This document shows positions 30,978 through 39,572 of a stretch of DNA of 64,000 nt, piece after piece. The notes beneath the pieces were generated by a model. It worked only from the letters and a program-made list of their open reading frames with translations, had not been told where the DNA came from and searched no databases. The stretch covers positions 124,001 to 188,000 of the forward strand of contig DASQFN010000102.1 in the NCBI GenBank assembly GCA_035633115.1, in the 5' to 3' direction. This DNA comes from Gemmatimonadaceae bacterium (GTDB lineage Bacteria > Gemmatimonadota > Gemmatimonadetes > Gemmatimonadales > Gemmatimonadaceae). The translations under genes were made by a program, and so were the position numbers. Position 1 is the stretch's first letter. Every line of letters begins with the position of its first letter.

Positions 30978-33203
30978 ATGTCGAAGAAGATCAGTATCGT
31001 GAAAGAGAGCCCGATCGGCGCCTGCTGTTTTGCGATCGCTCTGACGCTCACCGCAATTACCAGAGCCGAGGCCCAGGACTCCACATCCGCGAAGCCCACT
31101 TATGAGTCAGTCCGACTCGAGACTCTCGTCAGTGAAGCCGCGCGGATCAACGCGCTGATTCCCGAGCGCCTCCGCGCCTATCGCGCGAGAATCGAGACCG
31201 AGATGTCCATAGCTCTCATCGATTCCGCCGGGCGCGAGCGAACGGCGCAGCTCGAGCAGATCGCAAGCGACGTTCGATGGCGCGCCGCAGATCGCTACGA
31301 TCAGCGCGTGATCGGATACAGATCGCAGGCAATCGGGCCGATGTTCTCGATGATGAGCATCTTCGGCGGCTGGACTACTCCGACGCTCTACGGCAATCGG
31401 CTGCAGCTGGGCGTCACTCCAACTGCCGAAGCCAACACGCGCACGAACACTACTGAGCTCACCGTGCATCCGCTCTCCACGTCCCGTCAGTCGTATTACA
31501 GGTTCGAGGGTGGCGACACCGTTGTGGTTCTCTACTCGCGCGGACGCCGGATTCCCGTCGTTCGAGTGCGCGTCACCCCGCGCAGCAGCGCGCGCGGAAA
31601 TACAGTCCTCTTTTTCGGCGACATGCACCTCGACGCGGACAGGAGGCAGATCGTTCGTCTGCGAGGGCGCATGGTCGAAGTGCGGAACGGGAAGGTCACG
31701 ATCAAAGCCGGCAGCCGCATTCCCGGCATGAGCGGCGCGTCCTTCGTCGAGCTCGAGAACGTCGAGGTGAACGGCGAGTACTGGCTCCCCGCGTATCAGC
31801 GCACAGAGCTTCAGGCGCGCATCGCACTCTTCGGAGAGTTCAGGGCAATCGTCCGTATCGTCTCGCGATTCCACGATTACAAGCCGAACGATTCATCCTG
31901 GGCGTCGCCCGCCGAACCCCCGCCGGGAAGCGGCCACTATCTCTCGTTCGCGCCTTCGGACAGCCTCTCGCGTTTCAACGACTGGCAGCGGCCCCTCGGC
32001 GCCGCCAGCACTGATGCCCAGTACGCAGACTTCGACGATCTCGCGCCCGGCTCGTGGCGAACTGCGGGATCGGCGACGCTTCGATTGCAGCCGAAAGCTT
32101 TGGGTGAGGTGTTCCGGTTCAACCGTATAGAAGGAGTTTTCACGGGCCTCGCGGCTGAACATCACTTCCGCGATGCCGCGCCCGGCCTCTCGATTCGCGG
32201 GTCGCTTGGCTGGGCATGGTCCGAGAAGACTGCGCGCGGAAGCGTCGGAATCCAGCGTTCGCTCGGCCGAACAACGTTCGGTGTAAGACTCGACCGCTCG
32301 CTCGTCCACACCAACGACTTTCAGCTTCCGCTCTCGGGCGGCGCAACGACGCCGGCACTACTCGGCAGCGTTGACGATTTCGATTATCTCGACCGGAAAA
32401 GCGCGACTGCGTTCATCACGCGAAGGCTCGGCGCGCAGCGACGGTCGCTCGTGCGACTCGAAGTTGGACCGGCCTCCGACAATGTCGTCTCGCAGAATGC
32501 TTCAAAGGGGCTTTACGTCCAGGGCGACGGTTTTCGACCGAACCGCGGAATCCTGCCGGGGAACTTCGTGAGATCAGTTGCCGCGCTCGAGATCAGCCCG
32601 CAGGTGAGTGGATTGTTCGTGGATCGCGGAGTCGGAGCGACCATACAATACGACAGAGCGGACGGAGACCTGAGTTGGCAGCGGCTCGAGCTGCGCACCG
32701 CGGCGCGGCGAGAGCTCGGACCGTTTCAGCTGTATGCCCGCGGCGACGCGGGCACGCTGATTGGCGATCCTGCTCCGCAAGTGATGTTCGAGATCGGCAG
32801 CAGCGAGGGACTCAGCGCGTACGATTACAAGGAATTCGCCGGAGACCGCGCGGGAATCGTTCGCACTGTAATTGGCTATACGTTTCCGTTTCTTCGCGCG
32901 CCCATGCGGCTGCCAAGTCAACTGATCGCGCCCGGCATCGCACCTGGTATTGCCGCGGGCATTCATGCGGCGTGGACTGAAGTCTCGAGTCCCGCTGCGG
33001 AAACGGCGCTCCTTCTTCTTGGATCACGGCTCGATACGGCAACGAGTCAGTTGATTCCGCTGTCACGTCCGACGGATGGAATTCGGGCATCGGCTGAAGT
33101 TCTGCTGACGTTCTTCAGCGGAGCGCTGGCGGCAGGAGTTGCGCGGCCGATCGATCATGCCGGGCCGTGGAAATTCACGGGACGGATTGGGCAGGGGTTC
33201 TGA
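30978..33203 (+). CDS. outer-membrane beta-barrel protein (DUF5686-like)
   Basis: A 741-residue protein with a signal peptide (cleaved near AEAQD). The N-terminal half has a conserved periplasmic domain including TVVVLYSRGRRIPVVRVRVT, GDMHLDADRRQIVRLRGRMV and ELENVEVNGEYWLPAYQRTE, similar to what I know from DUF5686/carboxypeptidase-regulatory-like proteins. The C-terminal 350 residues alternate amphipathic strands and finish EVLLTFFSGALAAGVARPID HAGPWKFTGRIGQGF, with a terminal Phe typical of BAM-assembled barrels. It likely spans the outer membrane; substrate unknown. Intergenic distance to the PHP gene is 66 bases, so co-transcription is possible. Confidence 0.7.
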   Translation: MSKKISIVKESPIGACCFAIALTLTAITRAEAQDSTSAKPTYESVRLETLVSEAARINALIPERLRAYRARIETEMSIALIDSAGRERTAQLEQIASDVRWRAADRYDQRVIGYRSQAIGPMFSMMSIFGGWTTPTLYGNRLQLGVTPTAEANTRTNTTELTVHPLSTSRQSYYRFEGGDTVVVLYSRGRRIPVVRVRVTPRSSARGNTVLFFGDMHLDADRRQIVRLRGRMVEVRNGKVTIKAGSRIPGMSGASFVELENVEVNGEYWLPAYQRTELQARIALFGEFRAIVRIVSRFHDYKPNDSSWASPAEPPPGSGHYLSFAPSDSLSRFNDWQRPLGAASTDAQYADFDDLAPGSWRTAGSATLRLQPKALGEVFRFNRIEGVFTGLAAEHHFRDAAPGLSIRGSLGWAWSEKTARGSVGIQRSLGRTTFGVRLDRSLVHTNDFQLPLSGGATTPALLGSVDDFDYLDRKSATAFITRRLGAQRRSLVRLEVGPASDNVVSQNASKGLYVQGDGFRPNRGILPGNFVRSVAALEISPQVSGLFVDRGVGATIQYDRADGDLSWQRLELRTAARRELGPFQLYARGDAGTLIGDPAPQVMFEIGSSEGLSAYDYKEFAGDRAGIVRTVIGYTFPFLRAPMRLPSQLIAPGIAPGIAAGIHAAWTEVSSPAAETALLLLGSRLDTATSQLIPLSRPTDGIRASAEVLLTFFSGALAAGVARPIDHAGPWKFTGRIGQGF

Positions 33204-33268
33204 AGAGAGCAAAAACTGAATAGGCAAGGCATCAGGCGTCTTGGCCGTTTGCTGTTTTGGGTTCGCGA

Positions 33269-34603
33269 TCACCCGTACTCAGACTCAACCAGCGACCGAT
33301 AAATCCGGAACTTTCCGTTCGGCTCTTCCGGGATGTCGTCGACGAACTCCAGATTCAGCTCCACGAGCGGGCCGAGAAGTTCTCCGATAACTCGCCGTAG
33401 CTCGGCAACATCCGCAAGCTCCGGTTGCCGCAGGGGAACTATCCGCATCGACACTCGATCGCGTCGCTCCTGAATCACCTGGTACTGGTGCATCCATTCC
33501 AGCGACGGCTTCCATACTGCGCTGCCGATCAAGTACGGGTGCAGCACTCTTCCGTCAGCGAGCGGGAAAAAGTCATTCATCCGTCCCTGAATCGCGGTGA
33601 GAGTAGTGAACGGCGCTCCACACTCACAGCGCACGGGTCCGCGCGTGACGATGTCACCGAGCTGATACCTGATCATCGGCATCGCCGCGAAGTGAAGGCT
33701 CGTACCAATCAACGAGCCAGACTCTCCGGGCTCGACGGCGGCTGACACGCCGTCTGCTTTCATCACCTCGACGATCACGTTGTCGTCGCAGATATGGTAC
33801 GTTCCGCCGTTCGGGCATTCCCAGGCGATCATGCCCAGCTCGTATCCCGCATAGGTGTCGCGCAGGGGCGCAGCGAAGACCTTCTCTATTCGCGCGCGCA
33901 TTGTCGGTGTCAGCTGCTCGGCGACGGAAACGACAAGGCGCGGGCGAACTCTCGTCTGGCCCTCACCAAGATGGCGCGCGAGGTGGTTGAGGACGCTCGC
34001 GTACCCGCCGATAACCTCCGGGTTGCTTTCCGCGACTTCCCGCGCGACTTCGTCGATCGGCGCGGTGCAGCTCACCCGCGTCCATGCCCGCAGGCCAACG
34101 AGACGTTGCACCCGCTTGCGCACTCTGCTGCCGATCGATCCGGATGACGGTCGCGGCCCGAATTTGGTGAGAAACGTCACGCGCACGCCGCGCCCCAATC
34201 CGAGTGCGCGCCTCACGCGCCACAGAAACAGCACCGGAACGAGCTGCTCCGCGCGCTGGCGCCAGACGGTGAGAGGCACTCCGGTCGACCCGTTCGTCTG
34301 TCGGGCAATGAGACGCGCTGCCGACATTCCGCTCGTCAGCATCTCCGAGCGGCCGAGCGACTGCAGCGTTGCCTTCGTTGTGATGGGAATCCGCTCGAGA
34401 TCGGCGAGACTCCGTATGTCGCCCGGCTCGATGCCCGCTTCGTCGAAGAGACGCCTATAGTACGGCACGTTGTCGTAGGCATGCCGCACGAGCTGCCGCA
34501 GCCGCCGCTCCTGAAACGCGATGATGCTCTCGCGTGAAGTCCGAGGGTGCCACAGGAGCCGAGGGATATCCGCCAGGACTCGGAGCGGCGAGGTAATGCG
34601 CAT
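33269..34603 (-). CDS. phenylacetate-CoA ligase (PaaK/CapK) family adenylate-forming enzyme
   Basis: A 444-residue member of the PaaK/CapK group of AMP-forming ligases. Visible are the N-terminal LRQLVRHAYDNVPYYRRLFD typical of the group, the phosphate-binding loop RQTNGSTGVPLTVWR, YAGYELGMIAWEC, the adenine/ribose segment PMIRYQLGDIVTR and LTAIQGRMNDFFPLADGR. These enzymes activate a carboxylic acid; several CapK-like members work in polysaccharide or secondary metabolism, so the substrate is open. I chose ATG 34603; an in-frame GTG lies six codons earlier. Confidence 0.8.
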   Translation of the reverse strand: MRITSPLRVLADIPRLLWHPRTSRESIIAFQERRLRQLVRHAYDNVPYYRRLFDEAGIEPGDIRSLADLERIPITTKATLQSLGRSEMLTSGMSAARLIARQTNGSTGVPLTVWRQRAEQLVPVLFLWRVRRALGLGRGVRVTFLTKFGPRPSSGSIGSRVRKRVQRLVGLRAWTRVSCTAPIDEVAREVAESNPEVIGGYASVLNHLARHLGEGQTRVRPRLVVSVAEQLTPTMRARIEKVFAAPLRDTYAGYELGMIAWECPNGGTYHICDDNVIVEVMKADGVSAAVEPGESGSLIGTSLHFAAMPMIRYQLGDIVTRGPVRCECGAPFTTLTAIQGRMNDFFPLADGRVLHPYLIGSAVWKPSLEWMHQYQVIQERRDRVSMRIVPLRQPELADVAELRRVIGELLGPLVELNLEFVDDIPEEPNGKFRIYRSLVESEYG

Positions 34604-34722
34604 ACCTGCCGAAGATAGCACGGGTCTCGGGGGATAGGCTGATTGTACCCTCGCGCCCGGCCGTGCTGGACAGTATGCTCAGCGTGCGCCAACGTCTCGC
34701 AATCACATCTCGGGGGAATAAC

Positions 34723-35403
34723 ATGAACTCAAAAGCCGCACTTATCGCACTTTCGCTTGGTCTCGTCGTTATGACTGGCTGCAAGAGCAAAGAAGAGAAA
34801 GCTGCAGAAGAAGCCGCCAAGCAGATGGAGGTAGCAGCCAAGCAGATGCAGGAAGCGGCCAAGACGGGCACCGCAAACATGGGCGATGCGATGGCAGCGA
34901 TGGGTGCCGCAATGAGCGGTGCCGCGAACGCCGGGAAAAAGGTGGAGACCGTCAACTACCAGGAGCTGAAGGCGCTACTCCCCGAATCGCTGCCCGGTAT
35001 GAAGCGGACCAACGCGACCGGTGAAAAGTCCTCGGCGATGGGCATGCAGATATCGAACGCCGAAGGACGTTATAGCTCCGATGACGGCAGCTCGACGACG
35101 ATAAAAATCACGGACATCGGCAGCATGACCGGACTTGCCGGAATGACCGCTTATGCGTGGGCGAACGTCGATGTCAATCGCGAGAGTGACACCGGCTACG
35201 AGAAGACGACGACCTATGGCGGGTACAAGGCTCACGAGAAGTACGACACGCAGAACAAGTCCGGAGAAATAAGTGTTCTGGTCGGCGACCGCTTCGTCGT
35301 CGAAGTCGACGGTCGTAACGTCGACATGGACGCCATCAAGTCCACCCTTGGAAAGGTCGACCTCGGGAAGCTCAACTCGATGAAAGGGCAGGGCGTCCAA
35401 TAA
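34723..35403 (+). CDS. lipoprotein of unknown function
   Basis: A 226-residue lipoprotein with a GGGGGA ribosome site before ATG 34723. The signal MNSKAALIALSLGLVVMTGC ends in a lipobox. It continues with a charged, coiled-coil-like helix (KSKEEKAAEEAAKQMEVAAK QMQEAAK), then a globular region (LPESLPGMKRTNATGEKSS, AEGRYSSDDGSSTTIKITDI, TYGGYKAHEKYD, VGDRFVVEVDGRNVDMDAIK) of a type I have seen in Gemmatimonadota and Bacteroidota lipoproteins that sense or bind something at the envelope. Function unknown. Followed by the CTGCGGACT repeat region. Confidence 0.7.
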   Translation: MNSKAALIALSLGLVVMTGCKSKEEKAAEEAAKQMEVAAKQMQEAAKTGTANMGDAMAAMGAAMSGAANAGKKVETVNYQELKALLPESLPGMKRTNATGEKSSAMGMQISNAEGRYSSDDGSSTTIKITDIGSMTGLAGMTAYAWANVDVNRESDTGYEKTTTYGGYKAHEKYDTQNKSGEISVLVGDRFVVEVDGRNVDMDAIKSTLGKVDLGKLNSMKGQGVQ

Positions 35404-35475
35404 ATTCAACTGCGGACTGCGGATTAACTCCACTACGGACTGCGGTACTACACTGCGGACCACGGACTAACCACG
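35404..35475. repeat. CTGCGGACT-rich intergenic repeat (single arm)
   Basis: About 70 bases made of imperfect copies of ACTGCGGACTGCGG and ACTACGGACTGCGG, ending CACGGACTAACC. The same motif forms a large inverted repeat at 39433-39570. Probably a dispersed palindromic repeat. Confidence 0.6.
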
Positions 35476-35496
35476 TTCGCGCGAAGGCGACGTCGA

Positions 35497-36039
35497 GTGC
35501 TGAAAATCATCGGAAGAGCCTCCGCTTTCGCTTTCGTCTTCATGAGCTGCGCGCCATCGACGCCCGCGCAGGCGATTCGAAAGAGTCAGCTCGCAACAGT
35601 GGTCCAGATGGTCGGCACCACTCGGATCGAGATCGTCTACTACCGGCCTGTTGCACGCGGACGCGAGATCTACGGAAGGCTCGTGCCATGGGGCAGACTA
35701 TGGTCACCGAGTTCCGATACGACTGCGATCTTCAGGACGACAACAGATCTGAACGTCGGCGGCGCGCGATTACCCGCGGGCCGCTACAGCGTCTGGGCAA
35801 TTCCCGACCGCGATTCGTGGACGATGATCTTCAGCTCGGTCGTCCCCGTCTTTCACGTTCGATATCCGGAAGGACGCGACGTGCTTCGTGTGAAAGCGAC
35901 TCCCGTTTCCGGCGATCACATGGAGACACTCGCGTTTTATTTTCCGATGGTCGACTCGGACTCTGCGGTGCTCAACCTGCACTGGGCCAGGACGATCGTC
36001 CCGCTTGCGATTCGAGCTCGGCCGGCCACAGCGCGCTAG
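35497..36039 (+). CDS. DUF2911 family protein
   Basis: A 180-residue exported protein with the DUF2911 signature: VQMVGTTRIEIVYYRPVARG REIYGRLVPWGRLWSPSSDT, FRTTTDLNVGGARLPAGRYS VWAIPDRDSWTMIFS. DUF2911 proteins are periplasmic or secreted and of unknown function. The start is a GTG; the N-terminus (FAFVFMSCAPSTPAQA) has a lipoprotein or type I signal, with Cys at about residue 17. It lies right after the repeat region and appears monocistronic. Confidence 0.85.
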   Translation: MLKIIGRASAFAFVFMSCAPSTPAQAIRKSQLATVVQMVGTTRIEIVYYRPVARGREIYGRLVPWGRLWSPSSDTTAIFRTTTDLNVGGARLPAGRYSVWAIPDRDSWTMIFSSVVPVFHVRYPEGRDVLRVKATPVSGDHMETLAFYFPMVDSDSAVLNLHWARTIVPLAIRARPATAR

Positions 36040-36044
36040 CTCCC

Positions 36045-36242
36045 TCACGGCGCATCCGCTTGACCGGACTCGGATGCATCCGTCGTCATTCCTTCGCGGC
36101 GGAATTTCGCCGGGTTATTGTCGAACTCGACTTTGCACGCCGTAGAGCAGAAATAGTAGTTCTGCCCTTCGAAAGTGCTCGTGCCGGCTGCTGTCTGCGT
36201 AGCAACCGTCATCCGACAGACGGGATCGATCGCTGTTGCCAT
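36045..36242 (-). CDS. YHS-domain protein
   Basis: A 65-residue protein consisting of one YHS domain: AIDPVCRMTVATQTAAGTST then FEGQNYYFCSTACKVEFDNN PAKF. The two cysteine-containing segments (DPVCRM and YFCSTACK) are the metal-binding signature. YHS proteins are small, often linked to copper or other metal handling. It is convergent with the DUF2911 gene, six bases apart. The C-terminal EGMTTDASESGQADAP tail is acidic and probably disordered. Confidence 0.85.
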   Translation of the reverse strand: MATAIDPVCRMTVATQTAAGTSTFEGQNYYFCSTACKVEFDNNPAKFRREGMTTDASESGQADAP

Positions 36243-36335
36243 AGAACCTCCTGTTGAGAGGGAAACCCCGCAAGCGACGCGCCAGAATCCTGCCGATTGC
36301 GGTGAAGAATCTGTCTTTGTCAGCTCGGCCGAAGC

Positions 36336-36884
36336 ATGTTTGCTCCCGTGTCCGTGAAATACTACTGCCGCGTGCTCTGTATCTCTGCATTCGTTGCCGG
36401 CTGTGACCGTTCGGCTGATTCGTCGCCAGCTCCGGCCGCTGCACCGGCACCAGTGGCGAGTGCTTTACCGCCCGGCGCGCCAATCTCACGCGACTCTTCA
36501 AGGCCGGGCTGCGTGCACACAGGGCTTTGGGCAGTTTGCAGCCTGGAGAATCGACTTCGGCAATCGGGCTTTGTCGCAAAGCGTGTGGAAGAGGATCCGC
36601 CAAGCCGAGCTGGGTTCAATGTGAAACCGCTCGTCTACAAAGTTGGCAGCTCGCGTCTCGAGGTTTTTCTCTATCCGGATGAAGCTTCACTCGCGCGCGA
36701 TCTCGCGGGAATCGACAGCGCGTCTGCTGCGCCCGCTCGCACTGTGGGATCGTGGGAAACACCACCGCTTCTGATTCACTCGGGCAATCTTGCCGCGGTG
36801 CTGCTCAGCCAGAACCCGCGCCAGGCGGAGCGATTGTCGCTCGCGCTCACAGCGGGAGCACCGCAACCAGGGTCCCCTCGATGA
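36336..36884 (+). CDS. secreted lipoprotein, unknown
   Basis: A 182-residue exported protein. The N-terminus holds a short hydrophobic segment ending in a lipobox (CISAFVAGC), followed by an alanine/proline-rich linker (SSPAPAAAPAPVASALPPGA P). A GTG at 36354 would give a more compact signal peptide than the ATG at 36336. The folded part starts GCVHTGLWAVCSLENRLRQSG and includes FNVKPLVYKVGSSRLEVFLY; no family recognised. It overlaps the next gene's possible start by four bases (ATGA), implying coupling. Confidence 0.6.
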   Translation: MFAPVSVKYYCRVLCISAFVAGCDRSADSSPAPAAAPAPVASALPPGAPISRDSSRPGCVHTGLWAVCSLENRLRQSGFVAKRVEEDPPSRAGFNVKPLVYKVGSSRLEVFLYPDEASLARDLAGIDSASAAPARTVGSWETPPLLIHSGNLAAVLLSQNPRQAERLSLALTAGAPQPGSPR

Positions 36885-38218
36885 TACTTGCACACGGTTA
36901 CAGGCAGACGGCTTATGTGACGCACATGCGGTCGCTCTCCGCCGCGGCCGCCGCCGCCGTAATTCTTGCCGGCTGCGGAACTGCTCCGTCATCTGCTTCC
37001 TCAGGGGGACAATCACCGGCTCCTGCAGTCGCGGTCGGATCCGGTGGAATCAATCGACCAGATCAGCTGAGCAAGCCGTACGTCGTCATGGTTTCCTTCG
37101 ACGGATTTCGCGCCGATTACCTCGATAAGTATCCGGCGCCCAACTTCCAGCGCGTCGTGCGGAACGGAGTGCGTTCAAAAGGCCTCATCCCCGTATTTCC
37201 GTCGAAGACCTTCCCTAATCACTACTCCATCGTCACAGGACAGTATCCGGAATCCCACGGAATCGTCTCCAACAGGTTCTTCGATCCGGCCCGGCGGCAA
37301 ACGTACGCGCTCGGAGATCGCAAAAGCGTTCTCGACGGGTCGTGGTACAGAGGCGAGCCGATCTGGATCACGGCGGAGAAGCAGGGAATGGTTGCGGCCT
37401 CGTATTTCTGGGTTGGCTCGGAAGCGACCATCAAGGGAATACGACAGACGCACGTGAAGGAATACGCAGCGGGCGCGCCGAACTTCATGCGAGTCGATAC
37501 CGTGATCGCCTGGCTTCAGAAACCAGCCCTCCAGCGGCCTCATGTGATCACGCTCTATATGAGTGACGTCGATGGCGCGGGCCACATGCACGGGCCGGAG
37601 AGCCCGCAGGTCGCGAGCGCGATCCTCGCCGTTGACTCAGCCCTGGGCCGCCTGCTCGACGGAATCCAGGCGCTTCCGATTCGCGACAGCGCTTACGTAA
37701 TTCTTGTTTCCGATCATGGGATGACGCCGTACACGCCGGAGACTTATGTCGCCGTCGAGTCGCTGATCGATACCGTCGGGGTTTTCCTCGCCGACGGCGG
37801 TCCAAACGCAAACATCCACGTAACCGGGGGTGCAGCGCGTGCCGTGATCCTGCGCGATTCGATCAACGCGAGGCTCACACACGGGCGTGCGTACCTACGT
37901 CAGGAGATTCCCGCCCGGCTGCATTATCGCGCCGATCCGAGAATCGGCGACATAGTCGTAATCATGGAGGAGCACTACCAGTTCGGCGGGCGTGCCTACT
38001 TGCCGAGACGCCCGGGAGGCAACCATGGGTGGGACCCGGCGTATCCCTCGATGCACGGACTTTTTCTGGTTGCCGGTCCGCGGCTACGACGCGGGGCGAT
38101 GATTCCGCCGTTCGAGAACGTCAACATCTATCCGTTTCTGACCGAGATACTCGGCCTGACGCCGGGCCCCGGCATCGAGGGAAAGCCGGACTGGCTCAGG
38201 AGTCAGCTTATTCGATGA
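36881..38218 (+). CDS. ectonucleotide pyrophosphatase/phosphodiesterase (NPP) family protein
   Basis: A 445-residue lipoprotein of the alkaline phosphatase superfamily, NPP branch. Motifs: VMVSFDGFRADYLDKYPAPN F (metal site), FPSKTFPNHYSIVTGQYPES HGI (nucleophile Thr in KTFPN), YMSDVDGAGHMHGPES, VILVSDHGMTP and GNHGWDPAYPSMHGLFLVAG. It hydrolyses phosphodiester or nucleotide-type bonds outside the cytoplasm. ATG 36881 overlaps the previous stop; ATG 36926 would begin directly at the lipoprotein signal (LSAAAAAAVILAGC) and may be the true start. Its 3' end overlaps the convergent App1 gene by eleven bases. Confidence 0.87.
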   Translation: MILAHGYRQTAYVTHMRSLSAAAAAAVILAGCGTAPSSASSGGQSPAPAVAVGSGGINRPDQLSKPYVVMVSFDGFRADYLDKYPAPNFQRVVRNGVRSKGLIPVFPSKTFPNHYSIVTGQYPESHGIVSNRFFDPARRQTYALGDRKSVLDGSWYRGEPIWITAEKQGMVAASYFWVGSEATIKGIRQTHVKEYAAGAPNFMRVDTVIAWLQKPALQRPHVITLYMSDVDGAGHMHGPESPQVASAILAVDSALGRLLDGIQALPIRDSAYVILVSDHGMTPYTPETYVAVESLIDTVGVFLADGGPNANIHVTGGAARAVILRDSINARLTHGRAYLRQEIPARLHYRADPRIGDIVVIMEEHYQFGGRAYLPRRPGGNHGWDPAYPSMHGLFLVAGPRLRRGAMIPPFENVNIYPFLTEILGLTPGPGIEGKPDWLRSQLIR

Positions 38219-39410
38219 CCTTCGGCGCTTCTCCTGAGCTCGGCTCTCCTCCGCCGGGCGCGGGCGCCTTGGTATCGTCCTTTCCCTCGTCAGCCCGCTT
38301 CTCCTCCTTCACATCCGGCAGCGCCTCGCTCGAGATCCAGCCCTGCTCGGCTGCATGCTTCGCCGCGCCCAGCGTGTCCTCGGCGAGAACGAGCGTCGAA
38401 TGCGCCGCCAGTATCTCCTCCGCAAGCTTCTTCACCGATGCCGAACGTTCGGCGTTGCGAGTGACATCGCGGATGTAAATCGCGGCCACGCGATTCGGGA
38501 ATTCGCTCACGATCTGACTGTAGATCTCCGGATCGTGCTGGCTCGTGTCGCCGATGAGAATGAATTGCAGGTGGGGATAGAGCGTCATGATGTTCCGAAT
38601 GGCCACGCCCTTGTGACCGAAATGACGCGCCGACGAAAGCGCGCCCCACCCGATGTCCCAGTCGCGGAGGATGATCGGTCCTTTCGGGACTTTCTGGAGG
38701 TCCATGAACTCGGCGATCACGTCGTAGATGTTCCACGGACTGCTGGAGACATAAAAGATTGGATTCTTTTCGTCGCCGCCGACCCCCTTTCTCAGAGCCT
38801 CGTAGAACGCGGCAACGCCGGGGAATGGCAGCCGCGTTCGCGCGTTGCCGAGCATGACCGTGCGCGCGGCGAGGAGGAAATTCGAGACTCGCGACTGAAT
38901 CACCGTGTCGTCGAGATCACTTATCACTCCAAAGCGAGCGCTCGGCGCCGCGATCAGCACTTCGCCCGAGCCCTTGATCTTTTCCGCGTCGGTCTGGTGG
39001 GGTGAGCCGAGCTCGACCGAGTATTCGCGCCACTCCTTCTCGCCGTCGACTGATTCATCGAGGTCGATCCATCCGCCGAAGAATCCTTCGTCGTCGGTTT
39101 TCATCGCGGTCGTCTTCCCCGCGTATTCGACTGTCACCTCGGCCCGCCGGAGCGGATCAGCTTCTGCCCGGCGGTACGTGTAGAGCAGGTTCCTGAGTGT
39201 CGAATCAGCGTCGGTGCTCGCGCCTACGTTGCGCTTTTCCAGCACGCGGCCATAGACGTGCGCGCGGGTCGAATTGCCGTACCCGTTGTAGGCGACAATC
39301 TCGAACGGCTCGTCGCCAAATGCAGCGTGAGCGACGCGGGCGGCCGCGCCTAATACTTCCTTTCCGAGCCCGCTGAGGAGTGGTGCGACGTCGGCAGCCC
39401 ACTTTTTCAT
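38208..39410 (-). CDS. App1-like phosphatase (DUF2183)
   Basis: A 400-residue HAD-superfamily protein with a DUF2183/App1 domain, known in yeast App1 as a phosphatidate phosphatase. HAD motif I is ISDLDDTVIQSRV, motif II YVSSSPWNIYDVIAEFMD, and the late motif LQFILIGDTSQHDPEIYSQI. The N-terminal 190 residues are a beta-sandwich-like accessory domain (FEIVAYNGYGNSTRAHVYGR). The last 60 residues are low complexity and charged (EEKRADEGKDDTKAPAPGGG). Likely acts on a lipid phosphate, cytoplasmic or membrane-associated. Monocistronic. Confidence 0.88.
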   Translation of the reverse strand: MKKWAADVAPLLSGLGKEVLGAAARVAHAAFGDEPFEIVAYNGYGNSTRAHVYGRVLEKRNVGASTDADSTLRNLLYTYRRAEADPLRRAEVTVEYAGKTTAMKTDDEGFFGGWIDLDESVDGEKEWREYSVELGSPHQTDAEKIKGSGEVLIAAPSARFGVISDLDDTVIQSRVSNFLLAARTVMLGNARTRLPFPGVAAFYEALRKGVGGDEKNPIFYVSSSPWNIYDVIAEFMDLQKVPKGPIILRDWDIGWGALSSARHFGHKGVAIRNIMTLYPHLQFILIGDTSQHDPEIYSQIVSEFPNRVAAIYIRDVTRNAERSASVKKLAEEILAAHSTLVLAEDTLGAAKHAAEQGWISSEALPDVKEEKRADEGKDDTKAPAPGGGEPSSGEAPKVIE

Positions 39411-39432
39411 GGTGATTCCCCGCGTCTTTTTT

Positions 39433-39570
39433 GTCCGCAGTCCGTAGTTTAGTCCGCAGTCCGCAGTGTAGTACCGCAGTCCGTAGTGAAGTTAGCCTCT
39501 CGCCGACAGCAACTGCACTACGAACTGCGGTCTACACCACGGACTGCGGACTAAACTACGGACTGCGGAC
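39433..39570. repeat. CTGCGGACT-type inverted repeat, about 62-bp arms
   Basis: The left arm (39433-39495) and right arm (39509-39570) are near-perfect inverse complements, each composed of GTCCGCAGTCCGTAGTTTAG-like units. The loop is about 13 bases. The same sequence family occurs at 35404-35475, and a scrap (CTGCGGACTGCGG) at 52574-52586. Looks like a miniature inverted-repeat or palindromic intergenic element. Confidence 0.65.
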
Positions 39571-39572
39571 CA

